The notes below the pieces were generated by a model. It was not told the origin of the DNA and did no database searches. It saw only the letters and a list, made by a program, of their open reading frames with translations. Below are positions 1 through 12,922 of a DNA stretch of 64,000 bases, piece by piece. This stretch comes from Heliocidaris erythrogramma. Its lineage: Eukaryota > Echinodermata > Echinoidea > Camarodonta > Echinometridae. The translations under genes and the position numbers were made by a program. The stretch is from positions 24,717,152 through 24,781,151 of the forward strand of contig CM046864.1 in NCBI GenBank assembly GCA_025617745.1, given 5' to 3'. Position 1 is the first letter of the stretch. Each line of letters begins with the position of its first letter.

Positions 1-769
1 CCTGCGGAGCGGCTTTGTTCTCAACACGCCGACTGAGCGATGCGGCGGAAGTTCTATTTATCTCGTTTAGCAGGTGGATCGCCGTAAACAAAAGCTCGCG
101 CTAATCCCGCTGAACGGCGACTTCTTAGAGTCGCCGATGGATATGACAAGATCCGGGAGAAAATCCCGCTAATCGGCCTTTTTAACTTTGGCCGCGGTGA
201 AAACGGTGACAAAACTTTCCGTAAGAAGCCTAAACAGACCTTCCGCAAATCAGCTTTTCCTAAAAAATGTGTAGAATCGATGAATGTCACTTTTTACTCT
301 CAATTTTCGAAACCAGTCCCATTCGCCATGTTGTTGAAGCAGAAACGAAAATAGGCACTTGCGCATGCGCCTATGAATATTTATTACAATGACGCCATAG
401 TTTTCGTCACAGGAATAATGAATATTGATATATCCACTGTGATTCGCCGATCTCGAGCACTCTCGCTCAAGCCCACTCGTCTAATGAATATTCATAATCC
501 TCCCTTCTTGTCTGTATTATATTGGAGCTGCTGACGCATGCGCATTGCAAGCAAAACACTGACCTATGGAAGTTTTTAGTACAGGCTCTTGGAGATAAAT
601 ATGCCTTTTTGTATCATCCTCATTGAAAAGAAAGGCGACAGTCAATCAGAAAGTTTTGTAAGTACCTAAAGTAGCCTAAAATCAACTAATGTCATGTTTC
701 ATGGCTATCATTTTGACAAACGACCTTGTAATTAAGAGACATCCAAGCAATCAAAGGACTGACATGATC
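1..769. other. No supported gene
   Basis: No coding region or known repeat is recognised. The first 250 bases are richer in CpG than the rest. Short open frames here have no recognisable domains. Confidence 0.5.
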
Positions 770-861
770 GCAGCCCGAACACTGTGTTCGGGCTGCCGCA
801 GTAAACTGCATGACATGCCCATTTCTATGCCTCTCACAGGCATAGGCGATTCACTGCGGCA
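770..861. repeat. Cluster of three perfect or near-perfect hairpins
   Basis: Bases 770-796 form a perfect 13-bp palindrome (GCAGCCCGAACAC, one centre base, then its inverse). GCCGCAGT at 793-800 is the inverse of ACTGCGGC at 854-861. Inside this outer pair, TATGCCT and AGGCATA (about 827-844) form a third hairpin. Confidence 0.7.
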
Positions 862-1056
862 CGATTATTCAATGACGCATCGATAGATAACGAACTCAAC
901 TGCCATAAAATACAAAGATTCTGACACATTTCACTAAATCAACCACTCAAACTATACAAGAACAAGGTAAGTAGCGATAAAAATGCCTAAAATTGCAAAC
1001 ATAGGGGGACCAATCACAGAAAGAAAAAATCTCAGATTCATTCGCTTGTCATTCGC

Positions 1057-1616
1057 TTAAAGGGAAGGTAAACACTGGACTTTTGGCCTACTGAGAGTGT
1101 TAAGAGCACAATTCTTGACATTACTGTGAAAATTTACCTCTTATGAACGCTTGACGGTGGAGTAATTCACACTTTTGTGGGCAATGATCGTCTGCTACAG
1201 CCTGCTATCGGGGTCGGCCATATTTTTGATTCACCCGTGCTATGATGACGTTTTGTCGGACATGCCAAGGGGGAACTGTGATTGGGCTGAAATTCGGAAC
1301 GTCTTGTTAATTTTTATTATATTGGAGCATCCGAACGCCTGGCAGTACACCATTTTGAAACGCGTAATAATGGCGGCATCCGGGTACTTCTGGTCCGAGA
1401 GGTCCGACAAAACGTCACAGGGCGGGGCTTATCTGTTCAAAATGGCGGCGCACACGATCGATATAGGACCTTCTAGCAGACGACAAAATGATATTTCTAA
1501 CTACTTGTTGACGGCGTTAGGGGGGCCCAAATGTGTTGAAATTCAACATATATAATCAACAATGTGCCCTTCAACTAAACAGCTAACTATATTGCCAGGA
1601 TTTACTTTCCCTTTAA
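1057..1616. mobile_element. TTAA-flanked MITE
   Basis: The element starts TTAAAGGGAAGGTAAACACT and ends TTTACTTTCCCTTTAA. This gives inverted termini and a TTAA at each edge, as expected for piggyBac-type target duplication. It is about 560 bases long. An internal open frame at 1175-1555 has no recognisable domain and is not called a gene. Confidence 0.75.
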
Positions 1617-2330
1617 CACAGGCGGTATCGGAAGTGTGTGCATGCATAGCGGGCCGAATCACGCATTGACTATCTGTGTACTTGCGCGATAGCGCCATCT
1701 AGCGTCCGTGGGTGCGACTAGTTTGGAAGAGTTTTAATATAACATTTTCTGACTAGTTTAGAGGTTCTCCTCCAACTCCAAGACAGACGGAAGCCTACCT
1801 AGCCAGGACTAGCTACATTATATATACGAGCGCCTTGGCTTATCAATCTGGTACTGGGCCTACGGAGCTATACACGGCATCCTATTATGGCCTGTAACGG
1901 ATCGTATCAACACAAAAAACCTATGCATTAGAATCACCCATTCCCATGCACGGTGAACCTTGCAAACCACCCTCGGTGTTTGCTGTGGTGGTTCTGGTCA
2001 CATTTTAATGTTAACATTAATATTCTATTGATAATAATGAACACTTATCTACAAAAATTAGGCAGCGGGGATAGGATTCAGCTTACCTTCCGCAGGTTGC
2101 TGAAAGAATTGTCATTATCAATGACAAACGATGACCTCTAATTCTCTCGAGGAGCTGAGTCGGCGAGGGGTCAGCAGACTCAGCACTAATCTAGGTTCTA
2201 GACGTTTTTAATTATTTTGTCCGTAAAACCGTGAAGCTATATGAGCTAAGATACAAACCCGAAGTTGTGGGGAGAGTGAATCGGTGGACTTCGCATGCAC
2301 CGTTCTATGGTGCGCACACACGTACACACA
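1617..2330. other. No feature seen
   Basis: AT-rich sequence with no convincing exon, RNA or repeat. Confidence 0.4.
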
Positions 2331-2517
2331 GGGTTTCTGTACCATTAAAATTGATTCCATTATATTTTGAGAAGAATTGTGATGTGTTCCTTTTTTTCCC
2401 GTCCCGTCTCATTTAGTTGGTATGATTTTAGGCGCGACGGGACAGAATTTTGCATGGAAAGTACAGTCCCATGTACGAATCCGGGACAACCCGACCACCG
2501 GACAACTCGACCCAATA

Positions 2518-2552
2518 CCCTGGACAACTCGACCGGGTCGAGTTGTCCAGGG
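2518..2552. repeat. Perfect 17-bp-arm palindrome
   Basis: CCCTGGACAACTCGACC is followed by one base and then its exact inverse. More copies of GGACAACTCGACC-like sequence flank it (about 2500-2515 and 2567-2580). Confidence 0.85.
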
Positions 2553-2817
2553 TGGGCTGCGTTTTCGGACAACTCAACCTACTTTTTTTCTTCTAACAAA
2601 TTTCGTGAACAGAGTTTCACAGCATGGCTACAAAAGACATTTTCTGCATCAAGTACTATATGTTGATATGATGCATTCATGACATGAAACAAGGAATTTT
2701 AAGATTTTCATTTCTATAAAACATGATTTTCCTTGCACCGATCAATGAGAAGCAACCGACTCTAACGAGTAACTTACTATTTATTGGGAGTTCATTTTAC
2801 CGTCTCTTGAAACATTT

Positions 2818-3402
2818 CAGTGGTAAGAATGCTCTATTTCGTATCTTTACATTTCAGTATTAACTTTTCTCTACTTCATTGAAATTATGGCTTGCCGCAA
2901 GTCTGACACTTAACACAAACTTTCGTGATTGTCTGACGTATAGTTAGGGTCGCTCTTATCGCCAACCAACACAGTGCTTTCTCCCGCCAGCGAGCTGGGC
3001 CGTATCGAGCGAGCGAGCTGCCTGTATCAGTGTATGGCTGTACCCCTGTAACTGACCTTGCATATTGAAAACCCATGATTACATTAACGCAAAAAGGCAA
3101 CGATTGTCCAAACATTGCCAAACACATGTCATCAGTGAATGCATGAGATGATGAGTGCATGGTGGTTCAGCCCAAGTTCAGCAGCGCGAGTGGGTAGCTT
3201 TGCCCCTAGCTAGCCCGCGGCAGCCGCGGGGCCCACCTGGTGAATTGCCTTGGATCGGGGATCAGTGGCCTGTTTGTTGAAGAATTTCAAGTTTGTGTTA
3301 AGTTTCAGACTTGCGGCAAGCCATAATTTCAATGAAGTAGAGAAAAGTTAATACTGAAATGTAAAGATACAAAATAGAGCAAAAAAATTCTTACCACCTA
3401 TT
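2818..3402. mobile_element. MITE-like element with ~105-bp inverted repeats
   Basis: The left arm (about 2820-2926, containing GGCTTGCCGCAAGTCTGACA) is the near-perfect inverse of the right arm (about 3290-3402). The roughly 360-base centre includes CG-rich sequence around 3210-3240. No protein is encoded. Confidence 0.85.
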
Positions 3403-3549
3403 GAATTCCGTCCTGTCGCGTTGACAGGACTTTTTCGGCTCAGACCCTTTTACACTCAATACTACATGTAACTTGTTAGGGGGACGCTACCAGCCATTGG
3501 TCACCTACAGTATACACATCCACAGGCACAGGACTGGGGTCGAGAAGCA

Positions 3550-5210
3550 CAGTCTTCAATGGCTCAATCCTTCAAAGGCAAGTGGCCCTGATGAACTCCC
3601 ACCAAACTTCTGAAGCTGGTAGCTCACGAGATTGCTTCTCCTCTGTCGTTTCTGTTCCAGCAAAGCTACAACAGCGGCGTTGTTCCAGTTCAATGGAAGC
3701 AGGCATTGGTCATTCCCATGTACATGTAGACAAGTCTGGTGAAAAGTGTGACCCTTCAAATTATAGACCGATCTCACTCACTTGCGTATGTTGCAAAGTC
3801 ATGGAGCATGTCATCCTGAGCAATATATATTTTGAAGCATTATATAGCAGTGACCAACATTACTGGTGCTCAACATGGCTTCCGACAGGGCCTCTCAACT
3901 ACTACCCAACTAACATCAGGCGTACATGACTGGACACTATTCTTCAACGTCGTAGTCAGGTTGACATCATCTTCCTCGACTTTCAGAAGGCTTTCGATTG
4001 GGTACCACATATCTTCTCTCTTCTAAACTCAAATTTTGTGGAATAACTGGCAGTTCATTGCAGTTTATTATGTCACTCCTTGCTGATCGGAAGCAGGCAG
4101 TTGTAGTTGATGGATCAAAATCAACTTGGAGAGATGTAACATCAGGCGTGTCACAGGGATCCGTCATCAGGCCAAACGGGCCTGGCAGCCGGGGGTGCAA
4201 TTTGTTTTTTCTTTAAAAAGTAGTTAAAAAGAGTCCCTAAAACGCTGAGGACCCTTTTTTTTTTTTTTTTTTTTTTGGCTCATCAGAGAATTTTGGACAG
4301 AAAAAGCGACACTGAAATGCTGAGAACCTTTTTTTTTGGCTCACAGCACCTCCGTTCCCAGGCGCCTGGCCAACACTGTTCTTACTGTATATTAACGATA
4401 TCCAAGAAAATGTACAGTCAACAATGCGACTCTTTGCAGATGACAGTGTCATTTATCGTGAGATCCAGCATTCTGATTATCACCCAACCCTCCAGAATGA
4501 TCTCCAACAGCTGTCCACTACGCAAGCGTACTCCCAGCATCCAACACTATCGCCTGTCAAATGGACTGATCCGCAGAGTCGAACACTACAAGTACCTAGG
4601 GGTTACAGTTTCTGCTGATCTTTGTTGGAATATATAAGCAACTGCCAATCAATCCAGCAGATAGTGAGCTGTACTCTTGGTCTCCTTCGCAGGACTCTTT
4701 CCTCTTGCACAAGAGATACGAAGTCAAAGGCTTACACTGCCTTAGTGCGCCCACAACTGGAGTATGGCTCTGAGGCATGGAACCCTCACACCATCACAGT
4801 GACAAATATGCTTGAGCAAGTACAAAGATCAGCAGCTCGCTTTGTATACATGTACATGTACTTGACTACAGGAACTCCACATCACCCTCTGTTCTTATAT
4901 CAGCACTGGGATGGGACTCACTTCACACACGCCAAATTCTTTCCCAATGTTCCCTCTTCTACAAAATTCATCACCAGCTTGTCTTCATACCATATCCACC
5001 TATTGTCACCCCAGCAACATACTTCACAAGACATGATCACGACTTGAAGTATGTTATTCCTGAAGCAACCATCGACTCGATCAGGGTCTGGAACAATCTA
5101 CCTAGCTCAGCAGTTAACGCTATTAAAGGAATGTCCAGTTTCAAGGAGGCTGCCCTCCCTTCCATTAGAGTGATGCAGCCGCCTGTAGGCTCTCACATAG
5201 CTTAATAAGT
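3550..5210 (+). pseudogene. Non-LTR retrotransposon reverse transcriptase, broken
   Basis: Fragments in several frames spell a CR1/Jockey-class reverse transcriptase. They include CDPSNYRPISLTCVCCKVME, AQHGFRQGLSTTTQL, DFQKAFDWVPH, SGVSQGSV, LFLLYINDI, RLFADDSVIY (catalytic FADD), HYKYLGVTVSADL and RPQLEYGSEAWNPHT. The last coding-like segment ends VGSHIA and a stop at about 5205. Multiple frameshifts and stops, and an insertion at 4170-4368, make it inactive. Only the RT and C-terminal parts remain; the endonuclease is missing (5' truncation is usual for LINEs). Confidence 0.92.
4170..4368. mobile_element. ~200-bp insertion inside the LINE RT domain
   Basis: The RT reading frame breaks between SGVSQGSV and LFLLYINDI, where the family normally has only a few residues. 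The intervening sequence has T-runs of about 20 and 9 bases and starts and ends near AGGCC/TGGCC. The similar edges suggest a target duplication, but the element type is not recognised. Confidence 0.6.
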
Positions 5211-6297
5211 AAAGTGGAATGGTTTACTTGCACTTGACATCTACACGTTATGTCTAGATATCCACCACCACTTTTGCACTTCACGAGTCACGAGTCACGA
5301 CACTCCCTGCAACTGCTCGCTTCACCTACCATCCCAGTATAGCTTCCTGTGTGAGCTGCCAAAGGGATTCCCCCATCAAGTATCAATTATCAGGTATCGA
5401 GGTACATGTACATCCGGATCCGGGTACTCTGACCACGGGTCAGAGCGAGGTGAAAACAATGCCCCTTGGAATCTGAGCATCACCTCGATACGCATTGCCC
5501 GCGAAATATATCGAAGCCATGTATGGGGACGCGTCTGCAAATTACTAGCACTCCACTCGCTATATACAATGTACATGTGTATGTAGTACATACACATGCA
5601 CTGCATTGTCTGTCTTCTGAGTTTTAGTGCTCCAAATTCTAAATGCCTAAAAGCTGTGAAGCTGCATATTACAAAAATCACAACTTCAAACGAGGGAAAT
5701 TATCATTCTACAAATTAGTTTCCTTCTCGAAAGAAATCTCCAGAAAGACATGATACATGGGTAAACGCTTTGGAGAAACGCTTTGGAGAAACTGACCAAA
5801 ATGGGTAGTCGATGGAGCCCAGGAAAACATGCCTGTACTGTGCAGAAATTCATTTATTTAATGTTAAAAACTGACAGTAAATTACAGATTTCATTTTTTT
5901 ATTTATCTTGTCCAACATCGGTGATTTGAATTTCTTGCATTTCATGGATATGTTGGTGTCGATATAAATTTGTAAATTAAATGCTGATTTTGAGTGAATG
6001 TTTGTGACGTTTGTGCAGTGGTGTTTGAAAGTGTTGAGGTGTATGACTGCCTAGAGTCTACACACAAAGTATAGAATGCCGCTACGAGTGCCGTACTGTG
6101 CTGTTGATTCTGTATACCGTTGATTCTAATGACTCGTTTGCACATATATATATACACATCGGTCGTGCAGGGTCAAGTAGGACTATTGGAAACTCAGGTC
6201 AACTTAGACCTACATGTACATGTAGATTAACTACATTTTAATGTTTCCAATTCTATCGTTTTACCTTCATTTTTCAATTATATTTTCTTACATGCAG
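5211..6297. other. No supported gene
   Basis: Repeated ACATGTA words, a CACGAGTCACGAGTCACGAC triplet near 5282 and a 15-base tandem (ACGCTTTGGAGAA) near 5765 are visible. An upstream TBC exon ending in phase 2 should lie here or further 5', but none stands out. Confidence 0.4.
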
Positions 6298-6493
6298 CTT
6301 GCAAAATTCATCAGATGAGTACCTTTCAGTATGGGAGAAGTACATTGCAAACTGGCCCAGCTCCTACATCAACTCGCCCAACAAGCTAAGGTACCTCCTG
6401 AAGAAGGGCATCCCCAGAGTCCTGCGGCCAATCCTGTGGAGCAAGCTGCTAGGGTGTGAGCAGCAACAGAGCACCTCTTCCTTCAGCTATACG
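6298..6493 (+). CDS. TBC gene, first exon found
   Basis: The acceptor is CATGCAG and the donor is ACG|GTAGTG. The translation contains SVWEKYIANW, then LLKKGIPRVLRPILWSKLLG, which is the N-terminal helix region of a TBC domain with its RxxxW motif. The exon starts with one base that completes a codon and ends in phase 0. The donor is not optimal, and the open frame reads on 120 bases into a MITE copy in the intron. Confidence 0.88.
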
Positions 6494-9400
6494 GTAGTGG
6501 TTTACTCTTTCTGGGCCCCGTTTAATTTCTATGACAAATTCGCTTTCAGCCAATCAGATTCAAGGATTTCAGTAGCTTATAACAATTATTGTAATTTGTT
6601 ACGTACATGTATTTAAGTTTTATGAAACAGGGCCCTGACAGCATAATAAAATGGCGTTCCTGTCTGTAGGAGGCCAGTGGCAAAATTATATGAGAATGGA
6701 GAGCGATTTCACTCTAAAAAGCTGAGAAAGAACGCTGAAAAGTTCTCTGTAGAGCTCTTAACAGCTCTTAAAATGCTGAGTACATGTATACACATGTAGA
6801 TCATGATTACATCGCCAGAAGGGCTTTGGAAAGATCAACAATAGCTCTGGAAAGTTGAGATATATACGTATATATATATATTTTAAAAAGAAGTATCATA
6901 TCTTAGGACATCTCCCTACATTTCCACATTTTTTAAAGAACATCCCCAGCGAACAAAAAGAAACGTGTTGTACATAAATGTATTTAGAACCTTTTGTTAA
7001 AGAGCAAAGTATAAACCCAGTGCAGGGGCGGGATACCTGATACAAAGCTCTCTTGAAAACAATTATGCGTCTGTACATGTATTTTAGTATAGTTCCTACG
7101 TCTGGGAAGGATATGGCCACTTTCACAATAGTCTTTACAACACAAAATAGGGAATTTTTCTACGAGTCCGCTCGCTATTCATAGAAAACCGCTATTCATT
7201 TAACACGCATTATGAATAGTGGTCCTTATGAACGGAGGTCCTTATGAATAGCGGGGTAATTTGTCTATGGTTTGCTCGCTATTCATAAGGACCGCTATTC
7301 ATACAAAACTGCTATTCATTTAGTCACGCATTATGGATAGCGGTCCTGATGAATAAGTGGTCCTTATGAATAGCGGTCCTTATAAACTAGCAAGGTTACC
7401 CCTTTTCTAAACGTGCAGTCAATCCCTAAAATTTCAAATGGTGGCAGATTTTGCTATTTATAGCTATGTACATGTAACACTCTTATTCTTAAACCAGAAA
7501 TAAATTTCAATCCTTTGACCATGTAGGAATGCGTAAGGGCCTTACGCTCCCAGATGGTCGAGCTGGGCATCAGTGAGTACTGCTTCCGTCCCAACCACCA
7601 GGCTGTTTTAGATGAGGACGACGATACCAGTAGAGGAGGAGAGGAGATGGAGAGACATCAGCCGACTAAGATGAAACATCTCATTCCTCTGCAGATCCTC
7701 AGACAGATTGTTGTTGATCTAGGTAGGTTCTCTGAAGTGACCACTTGGTCTGTTTCCAGTAGAGACACCTTTTTATACCTCCACCACCGAAGATGATGCA
7801 TGTACGTCTGTGGAAGCATTATGTAGCAGCCCAAGTTATAAGCCATTGATAGCTGGAGACACAGTCACATTCATCCAGTTTATATGATGTGTATACAAAT
7901 AAGGGACATATGCATTCTTTTGAACATTTTTTATCGATTAAACATAGTTCTTTCAAGTGACTTCATACTCACTCAGTATCATCTTGTAGAAGATCCATCT
8001 GGAACAAATCAATATACCTCTTCTCTCTCCCTTTTCTTCCTGTCTCTTTCTCTCCTTTTTCTTTTCTCTCTCTTTCTCTCTCTTTCTCTCTTTCTTTTTT
8101 GTTTCCCTCTCCCTCCCTCTCTCTCCCTCCCTCTCTCTCTCTCTCTCTCCCTCCCTCTCCCTCCTTCCCATTCGCTCTCACTCTCACTGTCACTCTCATT
8201 CTCTCACAAACCATCTCCCTCTCTTTTTCTTTCTTCGCACAGAGCGTACGTTCCCCACCCATCGTCTCTTCATGGGGTCCAAAGCAGAAGCCAAGGAAGG
8301 GCGTGCCTCTCTCTTCAGACTTCTCAGTGTCTATGCACTGTACAACCCCGCTGTGGGATATTGTCAAGGTATGCATGCATCTACATGTAGCCAATTGATT
8401 TGGGGATGAAAAGTATATTGCTACAAACATACATTGTATCTGCCATTGAGTAGAGAGAACCTTGGTATTTGATAGGCCAAGTTGCTCATCTCATGGCCTC
8501 ATTATTATTTTTTATTATCATGTCACACTTCTCCCATTGTGCCCCTTTACATGAACAATGCATGGTCAATCAACTTGCTTGTATTGTTAATTATGCAGTT
8601 TTGTTTCAGGGGTTGCGGAGCGTTTTGAAAGTGGGGGGGGGGGCTGATCTGATTTCATTCATTAATGACAATTTTTGAACCTTTTTTCTGAGATTTTATG
8701 AATGTCTCCCCGGTTCCGCGGCCCATGTGGTTGACCCAAATTGATGGATAGTTGATGTAGTGTGTTGGGAGGAACTGTGTGGTTGAAGCCAGGTATTCAT
8801 AGATTTTCATATCGATCATTTCATTTCAAGTTTTGGCCGCATCATTTATTGTTTTTACGCCCATTTCTAGCACTTCGTCAGCGCTTTGGACGAGAAAGAG
8901 GCAATCGTGCATGTTAAACGGAAGAGCCAAATTTGTGGGTGCTACATGTATATAAATGTATTATCAAATATTTGATGTTCTCAGTTCATTAGAAAAATGA
9001 GAAGAAAAAAATATAAAGCAAGGGTACAGATCCATGGAGTGCCATTACTTTGCAGATATGAGTGCAATGCCAATGTAATTGTTATCATTATGATCATTGT
9101 ATTCTTAACTATTGTTGTAATGTGTGACCACTGTTTTCTCTCTCTCTCTTTCTCTCTTCCTCTCTCTTTCCTGTCTCAATCAGGAATGTCTTACCTAGTA
9201 GGCATGCTCTTAATGGTGATGGACAACGAGGAAGATGTTTTCTGGGCCATGGTGGCGCTCTTCGAGAAACCAAAGTTCCTTGCTGGCTACTTTGACAAGA
9301 ATCTCAAACGGTAAGTTTCAGAGAAAACAAAGAATGTGTCAAAACGGCTATTTTTCATGTTGATTTTCTCACAAGAAATTTCAAAGATTACAAACATACT

Positions 9401-12400
9401 TTCTATGGAAATGACAAAGTGGCAATTTTCATTCAACAAAGTGAGAAAGAGTACTTACCAAATAATATTTTACTCTGTATGTTAGGGATTCCATGCGCTA
9501 TGCTATGTTCAAAATATGAGCTTAGAATGTTGATTCTATAAAGAGATATATATTGCAAGTTGAAATACATTCTAAATAAACAAAACAGCGACTTATGAGG
9601 GCACTAGCTGACGCACCCATACGCACTTGCATAGATTAAGGGCCCGCGCGGAACCCAACTCTGAGTTCAGTTCTGTGCGAGGGGGTTTTAAGTTTTCCTT
9701 CATTTTCTTCATGCTCCTTATAAAACCGTTAACCCGTAGAATACCAGGTGTTATGAGGTTGATTTTATACATTCTAGCAGTAGACAATTATTTGTTAGGT
9801 GATTGGTACACTACTGATTAGATTTTAGGGATTAGAATTTGTAGGAAAAACTCAAGGTGATAGTGTACTGGTTTCTAGAATTTCATCAATAATTCAAAGA
9901 TGTGACATTGTGCAAAGCAATTGAGTATTTTGAAGAGGATTTTGATAGTATTCATAATATGAATCAGTAAGCATGGGAGCGTTTCATCAAGTGTTTTGTC
10001 TGTGCTTTTTACCGACAAATTTGCTCTCAACCAATCGGATGCAAGGATATCAGTAGCTTATAACAGTTGTCGGTAAAAATCACTGACAAAATGCTTGATG
10101 AAACGCTCCCCATATATCACTGGATACTGTGAAAGTGGAAAGCAGATGTGCAAAAGTTTAAATCATGTAAATTGAATGAATCTCAACAGTAAATTTTGAG
10201 AAATCGTGTTCCAAAACTGTCATGTCGTAAATTAACATATTGATACTGAGACATCATTGTAAATATCTTTACCTCTGTTTTTGGTAGAATCCAGAGCCAT
10301 GCTTCTCTTTTCCACAAACTACTGGGTCAGCGCTTCCCCAGAGTGGCCAGACATTTTGTAAGTAGTACAGTCAGACATTCCTGTCTCCTATATATTTCAC
10401 CTATTTCTTTTTTCTTTCCTCTTGTTAGTTTGTCTGATATTATGAAGACACTTCACCACTAAACCACTTCGTAATTAATTCATGGAACAAATGACCCTGA
10501 TATGACCCCAATTTGTATGCGCACGCGCATTTGTTTTGGTGGATGCGCTACTTGTTTAGCAAGTAAAATCATACTGGTGCGCGCATCACGGTGCGTACAA
10601 AATGAGAGCGTATTAAGGTCTATTGTGCTCAGTACAAATGACCTTTATCTGCACATGCGCAAATTGTAATTACGAACTGGCATATTAAAGAAAATCTTTG
10701 GTAGCAGGAAGAAAGTGTATTGTTGACTTTATTCCCACATTGTTCCACTTATGTTACAAGCAACTTTTGTAACATTAAGACCTGGGACGAGCAAAAATAC
10801 CTTGTTATATCAGGGGAGCATTTCATCAAGCGTTTTGTCAGTGATTATTACTGACAAATTTGCTCTCAGCCAATCAGATGCAAGGATTTCAGTAGCTTAT
10901 AACAGTTGTCTGTAAAAATAATTGACAAAACACTTGATGAAACGCTACCCGAGCTCTTTATACTTGAGTTTCCACCTGTATATTGCTCTTTACCAACTGA
11001 TACTTTGGTTTTCCTCTTTCCTATGCAGGATTCCCTTGTTGTTCAGAGGAGAAAATACTATACAACGGCTCAGAATGTTCAGTGCCTAAAGTTTTGGTTT
11101 CCCTGTTTTCTCTCTCTCTCTCTCTCTCTCTTAGGATTCCCTTGGTGTTCAGCCTCTGATGTATGTTACGCCATGGTTTATGTGCCTCTATACGTCACTA
11201 CCTTGCTGGGATACAGTGCTCGCAATATGGGATCTAATTTTAGTGGATGGTAAATATACATCGTGAAGGGTGGATAAACACATCGTAACTAACTTTCGGC
11301 TGTTTTTATTTACTTTTTTTCATAATTCTGTAAGCTGAGGACCAAGTTGATGTTCTGATAAACTCATGTATTTACATATCTGCAGAAAATAATGCCACAA
11401 GCGACCTGTAAAAAGAGAGTCATCAATGCATATATCAGTCATGTGAATTTATGTTTTTCGCTGTCATGGAAATATAGAAAAATTTTGATATGTAGTTTTA
11501 TTACCCCACCAATGATATATATACTTTGATAAGATCTTGCGTTCAGTGTCTGGTGTATGTCACACCACGGTTTATGGGTCTTTATACATCTCTGCCTTGC
11601 TGAGACACAGTACTCGCAATATGGTATTTAATCCTAGTGGATGGTATGTTTAACTCGACAGAGATATGTATGCATTATGCAATGATTACAAACTTATTTT
11701 ATTCCTATGCAGGGGTGTTGGTTGGGAGTGACTTTCAGTGTTTTATACCAAATTTGAGAGGAGATCTGAAAGCTCACACAAAATATCGAATGATCCACAT
11801 TCTTTGTTATTTTACAAAATTGAATTTCCTCTTTAGAATGCAGATTTTCAGCCATTATGAGAATGCCAAAATGTTTGTGTGAGATTTGTCAGCGCTGCCT
11901 ACAGCTCTCCATTAAATGTATCTGATGTTATGAGGAGAGAAGAGTTTTGGGCTACAGGAAACAGTTTTCTTTTCATTGTGGGGGAAAAAAAATTTTTGTA
12001 AATGTTTTTCCACAACCTTTTACAACTTAAAACTCTTAAACCATTTGTGACCCAACACCACAAATTTGGAAAAGTCGCAAGATGGGATTTTTAGTTTAGG
12101 CCTTTTTCTAAAAGAGGAGATTCTCAGCTTTGAAATAATAAATTTAACTCATCAGAACAGGATGTTTCTAACTTGTATTCACAAGAGAAAAATACCCACT
12201 CCCAAAGAATGTTACTTTAAAAAAAAAGGGATTTAGAGTTTGGGGCCTGTTGAAGCACTCCTGACTCAAGAGGTACATGTATTGTGTAAGGTGACAAAAA
12301 GGAAGATTAGAACTCGATAGAAATTTCTTTGAAGTGATTATCTGATTGTCCTACAACTTGGCAACCTGGTTAAACAAATCCTGGTTATTTTTATTATGCC

Positions 12401-12891
12401 CAAGTATGAACCCAGCAGCTTATACTGTTTTGGGGGATCATAATGAGAAGAATGAGCTAAGGTCATTCTGAAATTACAACTAAAGTGTACTACAACAAAC
12501 TCCAGTTAGTCTATAAAGACCCGCAAGAGCTCAAGCTCCAGGGGAGCAATACATTACATGTACCACTGGGGAGCGTTTCACCAAGCGTTTTGTCAGTGAT
12601 TTGTACTGACAAATTTGCTCTCAGCCAATCAGATGCAAGGATTTCAGTAGCTTATAACAGATGTACGTAAAAATCACTGACAAAACGCTTGATGAAATGC
12701 TCCCCAGAGGTACATTATTGTTTAAGATGACAAAAGGAGGATTAGAACTCCACAGAAATTCTTTGAAGGGATTATCTGATTGTCCTACAACTTGGCAACC
12801 TGATTAAGCAACTCCTGGTTATTATTATGCCTCTTTAAGGAAATCCCCCCCTCCCCCCCCCCCCCCCAAAAAAAATAAATAAATAAATAAA

Positions 12892-12922
<31 letters not shown>

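Larger units (their letters stand above)
2334..3468. repeat. Dispersed repeat with CGACGGGAC motif, copy 1
   Basis: Bases 2334-2480 closely match 40033-40193, including GGCGCGACGGGAC and the following AATTTTGCATGGAAAGTACA. Bases 3403-3468 match 40917-40970 (GAATTCCGTCC, GTCGCGTTGACAGGAC). The interior differs from copy 2 and carries two further structures, at 2518-2552 and 2818-3402. Confidence 0.7.

Noticed and set aside
601-657. Possible first coding exon (ATG, 19 open codons, then GTAAGT)
   Set aside because: It ends in phase 0, but the first TBC exon found needs phase 2, and nothing in the peptide is recognisable. RNA data could rescue it.
1175-1555. 126-codon open frame
   Set aside because: It lies wholly inside a TTAA-flanked MITE and matches no known protein.
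7884-8430. Open frames on both strands before exon 3
   Set aside because: They are CT/GA-repeat translations.
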